Shown: positions 32,501 through 41,218 of the stretch, piece after piece
Position numbering within the stretch: position 1 is the first letter of the stretch
How the letters are laid out: each line of letters starts with the position of its first letter
Translations under genes and position numbers: made by a program
Origin: Cantharellus purpuraceus
Lineage: Eukaryota; Basidiomycota; Agaricomycetes; Cantharellales; Hydnaceae
Length of the DNA: 64,000 nucleotides
Assembly (NCBI GenBank): GCA_025174535.1
Contig: JALBUN010000001.1
Span: 868,001-932,000 of the forward strand
Reading direction: 5' to 3'
Notes under the pieces: generated by a model
Database searches by the model: none
Seen by the model: only the letters and a program-made list of their open reading frames with translations
Told to the model about the DNA's origin: nothing

Positions 32501-33830
32501 GTCCATCATCTCTCCAGACGATGGACAAGTCCATCCGATCGCTTTTCACTCACGTACATTTATGCCCCCCAAACTGAACTATGACGTCCATGACAAAGAG
32601 CTCCTTGCCATATATGAAGCCTTCTGGATATGGAGACACTACCTTGAAGGCCCCTCCGATCCAGTGGATGTCATAACAGACCACAAGAACTTAGAATACT
32701 TCTCCACAATGAAACTGCTCACCCGGAGACAAGTCCGATGGTCCAAACACCTGTCTCAGTTCAATCTCATTATCCATTTCCATCCTGGTCGACTCAGAGC
32801 AAAGCCTGATGCATTAACTAGACACTGGGACGTCTACCCTAAAGAGGGGAGTAGCAACTATGCCACTGTAAACCCACACAACTTTCATCCTGTGTTCACT
32901 AACAAGCAGCTGGCATTGTCCCTATGAGTATCCACCCTCATGACTCCTACCCTCTGAGCTGTCACCATTATGGATATCAACCAACTCCGCTCCAACATCC
33001 ACTCATCACTCCGATCTGATCCTGTTGCAGTTAAACACTTGGACAACCCTTCTGATCCGAAGTGGTCACTTGACCCCGAAGGACACCTCCGACACAACGA
33101 CCGGATATACATCCCCGATGCCAACGGTCTCCAACTCTGAGTTTTGCAGCATTATCATGATCACCCAATTTCTGGCCATTTTGGGCAAAATCACACACAA
33201 GGGTTAATCTGACAAGACTACATATGGCCAAATATGTGAGAATACATTCAACACTACTGTAACTCTTGTACCACATGTATGCGCTCAAAATCGCAAAGGC
33301 ACAAACCCTATGGAACACTTAAGCAACTTCCAGTCCCAGAGCAACCATGGAACTCCATCTCCGTGGATTTCATATAGAAACTTCCTCCATCGCTCGGATA
33401 TGACACCATACTTGTGATTGTTGACAGGTTCACTAAACAGTCACTATTCATTCTGATGCATGACACCATCACCTCCACCTCACTAGCTAAGTTGTTCATT
33501 CTCCACATATTCTCTAAACACGGAGTCCCATCACATGTCACGTCTGATCAGGGCTTGAAGTTCATCTCCTCCTTCTTCTGCACATTAGGAAAGGCTCTCG
33601 ACATGAAGCTTCATTTCACCTCTGGATACCATCCTGAAGGAGATGGACAAACGGAACAAATGAATCAGTCCCTGGAACAATATCTCCAAGTCTATTGTAA
33701 CTATCAACAAGACAACTGGGCTGACCTACTTCCAATCGCAGAGTTTGCCTACAACAATGCCCTGGGCACAACTACTGGCATCTCTCCGTTCTTTGCTAAC
33801 ATATCCGTCCACCCTGAGAAGGAACTCACC
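29588..33830 (+). pseudogene. G1 copy e: gag, protease, RT, RNase H, integrase (5' part)
   Basis: Gag probably starts at 29,620 (MPRSTTNSKHAQ) and has an acidic N-terminus and a capsid-like region (LQPFLVQCQLNFCNR, AMSYLKGTALDYFEP). Relative to copy f one base is missing near 30,373, which shifts the frame before the CCHC knuckle CLFCGKLGHQAKDC. The second frame stays open to 31,811 through protease ([24 protein letters not shown]) into RT. In-frame TGA codons at 31,809, 31,842, 31,869 and 31,905 hit Arg positions of the RT. YLDD is intact near 32,030. RNase H (32,196-32,927) is open. Integrase keeps SDQG and DGQTE but has a stop next to the first core Asp. The gene is split by LTR-B at 33,836. 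Confidence 0.85.
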
Positions 33831-33835
33831 TCCAC

Positions 33836-35264
33836 TGTTTTGGAACCCGCAAAATTATGGTGTTAGGGCAAACTCTAAATCACCACAATTCCGTGAATGA
33901 ACAGCTGAGAAGAATATCAAATCCTACTGCAGCACAACTCCAGAAACGATTTAACGTTTGTACTTTGGTTACAATCCGTTGTAATGGTCAATGCAGACAA
34001 TACGCAGGAAGGTAATACGTTTCTTAGCAGTAGGGAATGAATAAGACTTCCAGAGTCTAGAGTTCACGGACGCTTAGGGGTCCAGATATTCCAAAAAGAG
34101 GGGAATGCACTTAGAGGCTAGAGGAAGTAGGTGGATGAATCCGACCGTCCAACCAGTGACACTCTGAAGCGGGTAACAGCGATGTGTGAAGTAGGCTAGC
34201 AACTGCTTCACACGAGTTCAAGATTCTAATGCTCTGCAAAGGCAGTACACACTAGTAACTTAAACAAGAGCACTAATGGCAGGACTATCGACAGACAATC
34301 TCACCCTGTAGATTCGTAGTCACACGAGGTAGATACTACACTCATGCCCAAAGCAGGACAATCACTACTTCGAGTGCAATCGAATACAGTTACACAACTG
34401 TAAGCGACCCTTGAACTGGACAATCAACAGTTACTGAGATATAGAGGATGATACTGTATGTCACTCTAGTCACACTGATGTGCAAATGATGGGGTAGAAA
34501 TGGTTATTTATTCAGAGGCAGAATGGGCTCCTTTTATATTGTATTTACAGGAGCTGACTAATACTACTGGAAACTACTGGAAGCTAGTGGAATATGTGAG
34601 AAGGGGGTGGAAGTTTCCTAGCCAATGAGCTGCTTGGATTTGCTCTGACTCATGGCATGAGTCATGGATGGAGTCATAGTGTGACTCAAAGCAGGAGTCA
34701 TAGTATGAGTAATCACAGGAGTCATGGTATGAGTCATGGAAGGAGTCATAGCATGAGTCATGGCAGGAGTCATTGCATGAGTCACCATTACTCAAATAAC
34801 TCGGTCAATACTTCGTTTCCCAGGCTGATTAGCACAGCTATGGGTAGGCATGGCTTCTATTGAACTCTCCACTGAAAATGGAGTCAGGAGGTGCAGTGGT
34901 TGCGAAGATATTGAGCATTTACTGGCAGTGGTGACCAGATTGAGTCGGAGATTGAAATGAGTCATGTGATCGACAATGAGTCAGTTGTCCGGGTGACTCC
35001 GGCTGACTTTGAGGCTGCTGACATCTGCGAAGGTTTGTGGGTCCATGTGGGTCCCAAAACTTCGCCCAGCAGAACAATAAGTTTGTAGACTCATTTCTGC
35101 ATGGAAAATTCCCAAAAAAATATGAAAAAATAGAGAATATTTGAATGGCCCTGAATCAAGAGAAAGCAGCAGATATATGCTGATATTTTAAGGCCATGAA
35201 GCGAAATTGTACAGTTTTGGGACTTTAAACAAGATCTTTTTAAGGGAAAACCAGTTCCCATACA
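33836..35264 (-). mobile_element. LTR-B copy B4 in G1 integrase, TSD TCCAC
   Basis: 1,429 bp from TGTTTTGGAACCCGC to TTCCCATACA, flanked by TCCAC at 33,831-33,835 and 35,265-35,269. Excision in silico joins the integrase as in copy c (CTCACCTC-ACCAAAGCCCGCC region). It is the most diverged copy and carries a private tandem array of GAGTCAT units at 34,646-34,784. Confidence 0.9.
34646..34983. promoter_or_regulatory. Cluster of eight TGA(C/G)TCA sites in LTR-B
   Basis: TGACTCA or TGAGTCA occurs at 34,646, 34,658, 34,682, 34,730, 34,754, 34,778, 34,958 and 34,977. The first six lie in an imperfect minisatellite built on CAGGAGTCATAGTATGAGT-like units. The heptamer is the classical Gcn4/AP-1 bZIP target. 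The other LTR-B copies lack the array. Regulatory use is inferred. Confidence 0.5.
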
Positions 35265-35269
35265 TCCAC

Positions 35270-35858
35270 CAAAGCCCGCCAATTCATAACCGACCTCAAC
35301 CAACTACACCAACATCTCTGAGAAACCATCTCCAATGCTCAGAAATAATACCAAGTCTCTGCAGACCAACACCGCATTCCAGCTCCAGACCTGAAAATCG
35401 GAGACAAAGTATTCATCAAGGCCGAACACTTCTGGACCACCCATCCATTGAAGAAACCCTCCAAGAAATACTTAGGTCCTTATGAGGTCATTGCTCACAC
35501 AGGCAGCAGATCCTTCACCCTCCACCTCCCTGACCACTTCCGAGCAGTTCATCCGGTCTTCCATATATCAATGCTTGAACCTGCTACTACAAACGAGATC
35601 TCCAGTCGCACACAGCCTCCACCTCCTCCAATCATCATTGAAGGAGATAACAAATATGAGATATCTGAGATCCTGGACTCGAAGATTGATCATCGGTTCA
35701 AGTGCAAGCTCCAGTACCTAGTCAAATGGACTGGATACAAAGGCACCAATGAAGAGTCCCCATGGATGTCCACATCCAAACTCAATCATGCATCCAAATC
35801 CATCTCCGATTTTCACTCCACTTATCCAGACAAACCTAGCCCTCTTATGAATCTTTAA
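35270..35858 (+). pseudogene. G1 copy e: integrase C-terminus and chromodomain
   Basis: Continues the integrase after LTR-B. 35,448-35,858 is open and holds the integrase C-terminal KPSKKYLGPYEVIAHTGSRS-type beta-barrel segment, FRAVHPVFHISMLEP, and the chromodomain (YLVKWTGYKGTNEESPW). This is the least damaged 3' end of G1 pol in the window. It stops 158 bp before the convergent stop of AO4. Confidence 0.85.
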
Positions 35859-36015
35859 GTTCCATTACTGATGCTAATTCTATTATTTCGCATGATCATT
35901 TCATTACAAAGTCACAAAGGAAATTACAAGTCTACCCAACCTCCAAAAGAATCTCACTCCACCCCATTTTTCTCCACTCTGAAATATTACAATCAAATCA
36001 TTTTCATTTTTCAAG

Positions 36016-38552
36016 TTATACATTGTGTTTCCTTTTTCCCTTCCCCTTGTCTACCTCAGGCTCCATCTCCAACTCATCATCACTCTCCACATCCGACACC
36101 CAATCCTTCTCATCCCCCATGTCCGAATCCACGTCCAAGGGGGCCATGAACTTCTGCAGCCGATGCAACTCAGCAGTCCACCGACCCTCCAGAACCTCCT
36201 TCCATTTCATCATCTTCACTAACTCCACTAACAACCCCTCCATCCGCTGCAGGTGCTTCAACTGCAGGTTAACCAGCTGGATAAGCTGGCCAATGGTACT
36301 GTTGGGCACAGAGATGTGCCCCATACCTGCGCCGGTCATTGCTCCTTCCAATCCGACACCGCTACTCCCAGCTGCCACAGCACCTGTCTCTGTCCACCAC
36401 TTTTTGGTCAGACGACCTTCTGATTCTTTCTCCACCCCTCCTTGTACCACCAGTCGGGGCTTGACGCTCCAACTTTGGGGATCAAACTTTTCATCGATCC
36501 TACACCCTCCTTTCCGACCCTGACAGCGATTGCAGGACCAAAGGCGGCAAGTTGGGCCAGTGGGCCATACACACTCCACGCCCATGTCACAACACAAGTC
36601 GCAACTTACACTGGGCCCGCCGAATGGCTCCGTCAGAGCCAGAGCCTTGGACGCTTGTTCGGAAGGATGCTGTTATACAATATTCTGATGTATACAAGAT
36701 GTACATCAGAATTTTAATAATGATTATAAAAATAGGGAGTTACAATCTGGATATCTTTAAAGATTTCAGATATCCGAGTTTTTTTGGATATCTTAAATTT
36801 TTATAAATATAAATATATATTTCATATTTTAATAAACTTTAAAAGATAAGATGTTTGTTATGGATGAACATAATTATTTATATGAATATAACAGTAATGT
36901 ATATGTTAATATTATTGGTATAATATAGAATATTTAGATATACAAATACCAGGTAAGGATTCAAGGTACATTAGATTATTTGACCAGTATAGTACAAGAA
37001 AGAATGAGTGAAAGAAATCAAGTGTAGCAGGAGTAGAATATTCCCTTGAAGCAGTTGCCACTGGTAAATTAAAAAAAAAGAATTATTTTTGAAAATCATG
37101 TCAAAATATCAAAATATGTTTTAAATCTAAGTAAATTATATAAATTTGAGAATCATGTATGAAATATCAAAATATGTTTTAATATAAGTATATTATATAA
37201 AATTTGAGGAAATGGGTTGTATATACATATTTGATGTATTTCTGAACAAGCGTCTTGGGTTGTCCGCTCCTTCTTGATGTGGCCTCCAAGTGCTCCCTCT
37301 CCTCCTCCTTGTCCTGCTGTTCCGCTGCCACCTTCTCCATCTTGTGCTTGCAGAGCTGGATCGCCAACCTAGCAATGCGCAGCTCCTTCTTATGAGTCGC
37401 CAATACACGATTCTCCGCCTTGCACCATATGACCCTCTGATCTGCCTCCCACTTCTCCATATCAGCACTCAGGTGCGCCTTCAATGAAAAGACCATGACC
37501 TCAAGATTTTTCTTGGTGGTAGCAGCATAGAGCTCCACCCTTTTGCAAGCTTCAACTGCAGCTACCAAAGCCATCTCCTCGTAGCAATTCAAGGTTGGAT
37601 CTGGCTCCATATCTGTCCCAACATCCATACCTGCCTTGTGCTCTGCATTTGCATCAAGCTCCATGTTGGCATCAGGATCTGCCTCCACTTCCACCCTCTC
37701 CACCTCCACCACATCATCTTCTTCAGCCACACCCACTGCAAATAACGGCCGTGACCGCAGACATGATGGCGAGTCCACCGGAGGGACAGTTGTCGGATGG
37801 GTCAACTCCATCTGTCTGATCAAGATAATGGCAACCTTGGGGGTTCCTGCCTGTATTGGCACACTTGGACTCCCCGAGTGACTAATCACCCCTGCCCCGG
37901 TCACCTCCTCCTCTACCTCCATGGCAGCTTCTAGCTCATGTGCCTGCTCTTCTACTTCCTTCAGCCTCATGGCCTCCATCGCGGCCGCAAGCTCCCTGAC
38001 CCTGCGAGCTTGCTTGGCCTTCGCTTCTTCCTCCTTCCATCTCCGCTCCTCCGCCTCCTCCTTCTGTCTTCACTCCTCCTCCTCCTCCTTCCGTCTCTGC
38101 TCCTCCTCCTTCCGTCTCTGCTCCTCCTCCTCCTTCCATCTCTGCTGCTCCTCCTCCTTCCATCTCTGCTCCTCCTCCTCCTTCCATCTCTGCTCCTCCT
38201 CCTCCTTCCATCTCTGCTCCTCCTCCTCCTTCCATCTCTGCTCCTCCTCCTCCTTCCATCTCTGCTCCTCCTCCTCCTCCTTCCATCTCCGTTCTGCCTC
38301 CTCCTCCTCCTTCCATCTCCATTCTGCCTCCTCCTCCTCCTTCCGTCTCCGTTCTGCCTCCTCCTCCTCCTTCCGTCTCCGTTCTGCCTCCTCCTCCTCC
38401 TTCCGTCTCCGTTCTGCCTCCTCCTCCTCCTTCCGTCTCCATTCTGCCTCCTCCTCCTCCTTCCATCTCCACTCCTCTTCTTCTTCCTTCCATCGGGCCA
38501 GGAGCAACTGCTTGAGCTTGGCCACACTCATGTTTGCCAAAGGGTTTGACAT
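36016..38552 (-). pseudogene. G1 antisense accessory gene (copy AO4), interrupted by a TIR element
   Basis: The best preserved long copy. From the ATG at 38,552: NPLANMSVAKLKQLLLARWK, then Glu/Arg coiled-coil repeats to about 38,040 (24-bp units at 38,100-38,280, 30-bp units at 38,281-38,460). The open frame 37,979-37,26x then covers a helix (EAMRLKEVEEQAHELEAAME), an acidic linker, TTKKNLEVMVFSLKAHLSAD and a charged helix. After the insertion 36,651-37,253 it resumes with a complete C6 motif (CDLCCDMGVEC, then CNRCQGRKGGC) near 36,503-36,604 and ends KGKGKRKHNV at 36,016. The Cys spacing is CX2CX6CX12CX2CX6C. It could be a zinc cluster protein, but acidic residues in the first loop argue against a classical DNA-contact helix. 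A role in element or host regulation is a guess. Confidence 0.75.
36651..37253. mobile_element. AT-rich MITE-like element, 14-bp TIR, TSD CTTGG
   Basis: 603 bp with inverted ends ACGCTTGTTCGGAA and, at the right read in reverse, ACGCTTGTTCAGAA. CTTGG flanks at 36,646-36,650 and 37,254-37,258, and removal restores the antisense gene. A shorter reading (TIR starting GACGC, TSD TTG) is equally compatible. It is far more AT-rich than its surroundings and has no transposase ORF. It has a subterminal 11-bp hairpin (36,682-36,692 / 36,702-36,712) and two direct copies of a CAAAATATGTTTTAA block near 37,105 and 37,165. Superfamily not assignable. Confidence 0.8.
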
Positions 38553-38583
38553 TGTTGAGGATAAGACCTCAATCATGCCCCTC

Positions 38584-38593
38584 CTTTTATATG
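38584..38593 (-). promoter_or_regulatory. TATA box of antisense gene AO4
   Basis: Minus-strand CATATAAAAG about 32 bases before the ATG at 38,552. Confidence 0.6.
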
Positions 38594-38675
38594 TCTCCAG
38601 ACCCCCAGTATAACTCTGACTGCACCCAACCATCTCACCTATTCAATCCACAGACATGAGGCCTCAGGGGCTCGG

Positions 38676-39202
38676 TGTTACGCACTAGGTCTGATTGAGG
38701 GTCGGAGATTGGGTTGGAGGTTGGGTTGGAGTCAGAGAAGGAGTCAGGGTACATCATGGGGGTCAGAACAGACTTGGCTTCAGCTTATGTGCTGCACCCT
38801 CACTAATACCGGTGTCCGAGATTTCAGAGACAGAGTATGACTTAGAGGGTACAATCAGACTTAGGAACTAGGCATGATTCAATATTCAAACTGGGGAATG
38901 GAGTCCCCAGTCGGACAGCTTAAATACATATTTGAAGTCTAATAATAATTACTCCGGTGATGGGTCTCCAAGGCCGATGGCCTTACATGAGTATGTCTGA
39001 GTCCGATGGGGACGGATGTCTGGGTTCCTATGGTGATGCTGATGCATCAATCGGAACCGGAGACGGATGGGTAAGATCGGCAGTGACAATTGGACAGGTA
39101 AGTGGAGATGTGATGGTTTCCAAATGGAGTATAGATTTCATATGCATGGGGATCTGGGTGGATCGGACAGGGATCTGGGTGTTAATGAATATAGTCATAA
39201 CA
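38676..39202 (-). repeat. G1 LTR, minus, at the centre of an inverted arrangement
   Basis: 527 bp from TGTTACGCACTAGG to TAGTCATAACA. On its right it is followed, in minus orientation, by the antisense gene AO5 of G1 copy f. On its left, AO4 of copy e ends 18 bases short of where its own 3' LTR should start. Flanks CTCGG and GTATC do not match, so this is a rearrangement joint and not a fresh insertion. Confidence 0.85.
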
Positions 39203-39302
39203 GTATCTCTCCATTTAAGGCCGAGCCCCTGAGGCCTCATGTCCATGGATTGAATAGGTGAGATGGTTGGGTGCAGTCGGAGTTATACTGGGGGTCTGGA
39301 GA

Positions 39303-39312
39303 CATATAAAAG
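39303..39312 (+). promoter_or_regulatory. TATA box of antisense gene AO5
   Basis: CATATAAAAG, 32 bases before the ATG at 39,344 and 9 bases before an in-frame ATG at 39,321. Confidence 0.6.
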
Positions 39313-39343
39313 GAGGGGCATGATTGAGGTCTTATCCTCAACA

Positions 39344-40217
39344 ATGTCAAACCCTTTGGCAAACATGAGCATGGCCGAGCTTGAGCAGTTGCTCCTGGCC
39401 CGACAGAAGGAAGAGGAAGAGGAGCGGAGATGGAGGGAGGAGGAGGAGGCAGAACGGAGATGGAAGGAGGAGGAGGAAGTGGAATGGAGACGGAAGGAGG
39501 AGGAAGAGGAATGGAAACGGAAGGAGGAGGAGGAGGAGCGGAGACAGAAGGAGGAGGAGGAGTGGAGACGGAAGGAGGAGGAGGAGCGGAGACAGAAGGA
39601 GGAGGAGGAGCAGAGATGGAAGGAGGAGGTGGAGACGGAACGGAGAAGGAAGGAGGAAGAAGCAAAAGCCGAGTGAGCCCGCAGGGTCAGGGAGCTTGCA
39701 GCCACGATGGAGGCCATGAGGCTGAAGGAAGTGGAAGAGCAGGTGCATGAGCTAGAAGCCGCCATGGAGGTAGAGGAGGAGGTGACCGGGGCAGGGGCAA
39801 CCAGTCACTCGGGGAGTCTGAGTGTGCCAATACGGGCAGGGACCCCCGAGGTCTCCATCATCTCGATTACATGGACGGAGTCAACCCGTCTGGCAACTGC
39901 TCCTATGGTGGACTCACCGTTATGCCTTCAGTCACAGCCATTATTTGCGGTGGGTGCGGCTGAGGAGGATGACGCGGCGGAGGCCGAGAGGGCGGAGGTT
40001 GAGGCAGATCCTGATGCCAGTATGGAGCTCGACGCGATTGCAGAGCCTGAGGTGGGTGTGGATGTTGGGATGGATGTGGAGCCAGATCTGACCTCAAATT
40101 GTTACAAGGAGATGGCTTGGGTAGCCGCAGTCGAAGCTCACAAAAGGACGGAGCTCTATGCTGCTACCACCAAGAAGAACCTCGAGGTCGTGGTTTTTTC
40201 ATTGAAGGTGCACCCGA
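39344..40217 (+). pseudogene. G1 antisense accessory gene (copy AO5), C-terminus lost
   Basis: Starts MSNPLANMSMAELEQLLLAR and runs through Glu/Arg repeats to an in-frame TGA at about 39,674-39,676. At that codon other copies have TGG (AO2) or CAA (AO3, AO4), all derivable from one CGG/CGA Arg codon. The frame reopens (39,707-40,217) with EAMRLKEVEEQVHELEAAME, the acidic linker and TTKKNLEVVVFSLKVH, and is then cut by LTR-D at 40,218. The cysteine motif and tail are missing. Confidence 0.75.
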
Positions 40218-41218
40218 TGACGAGCCAGGACGCATCGAGGACGTATATCGAACCACTCTGACAGTCCAACTCCGCCAGCGCCTTTTCATATCAAACTTTT
40301 AAATAGCGCTGCAACTCCCTCTCCACCTCAGTCTCTAATTCTAGCCATCGATCGTCACTCGTGTTTCATCGCCATCGATCATTATCAGCCTTCTATTCAT
40401 ACCAATCCTTTCATCATCATTCACATGGCTTCCAATTCTATTCCCCTCTCTAACATCTCTTCTAATAATACATCACACTGGTCTCTGGACACAGAGGACT
40501 ATCAAAAATACACTGAGCTCCACGGGCATGTTAAGCCACCTCCACGTGTCAAAATACTTCCAAAACTCTTTCAACATCCAAGATCCCCACCATGTCTCTC
40601 TTATGCCATTGGCGATCCCATATTCTTTCACAATTCCGTTGAACCATATACATTCCTCAGTATTTTGCCTCTATATCATAACACGGATAGAAGAGTTGAA
40701 CGTGAGGTAGAATTTCAGTCACCATCGCCAACCTATCCTCCCACTTCAATCTGACTCAGGTTACATCATGTCAGGCAAAGGGACCAAATACCCTTGGAAC
40801 GGGATACCATATGGAGACGTATCACTAATACAATAAGGAGTATTTGTTGTGGATGCTGACTGAAGTCCTCATGTGACTCAGGGTTGATTTACCTTTGGAG
40901 CCATAGGGAAGATGGTATTGGTGGACGTTTCTATTGTTCTTTTATATGACTCACCCCTGTTTCATCTTTTAATTCATTCATACACAACTTACTCATCTTT
41001 GTTCTATTTTTGGTTCTTTTATTGCTCATCACCCCCTATTCTTACAAAGATTACCCCTATCTGTTGCTTCATTTCTCCATGATTTCCCCATTAGTAGTTC
41101 AACTTCACACGCTTCATCAGCTGGCTTGATCAGCATTTCTTGCATCATATTGCATCATTTGCTCTGATTTGTATATAAAAGGGCACTAGTTTTCGCCTTT
41201 GGGATAAATCAACAAGTT
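40218..41218 (+). mobile_element. LTR-D copy D5, 3' truncated
   Basis: Starts TGACGAGCCAGGACGC and follows the complete copies to just beyond the TATA box (ATTTGTATATAAAAGGGC, about 41,170). It stops at AACAAGTTT, where inverted G1 RNase H begins. The right third is absent, so no TSD can be tested. Confidence 0.8.
40425..40754 (+). CDS. LTR-D small ORF, 109 aa (copy in D5)
   Basis: Intact ORF with the family start MASNSIPLSNISSNN and the TGA end shared with D2 and D3. Differences from D3 are few substitutions (for example YTELHGH for YAELHRH). No domain recognised. Confidence 0.5.
   Translation: MASNSIPLSNISSNNTSHWSLDTEDYQKYTELHGHVKPPPRVKILPKLFQHPRSPPCLSYAIGDPIFFHNSVEPYTFLSILPLYHNTDRRVEREVEFQSPSPTYPPTSI

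Noticed and set aside
37938..38549. Plus-strand Leu/Pro-rich and Ser-rich ORFs of about 200 codons
   Set aside because: They are shadows of the coiled-coil repeats of the antisense gene read on the other strand; the conserved start, TATA box and tail support the minus strand only.
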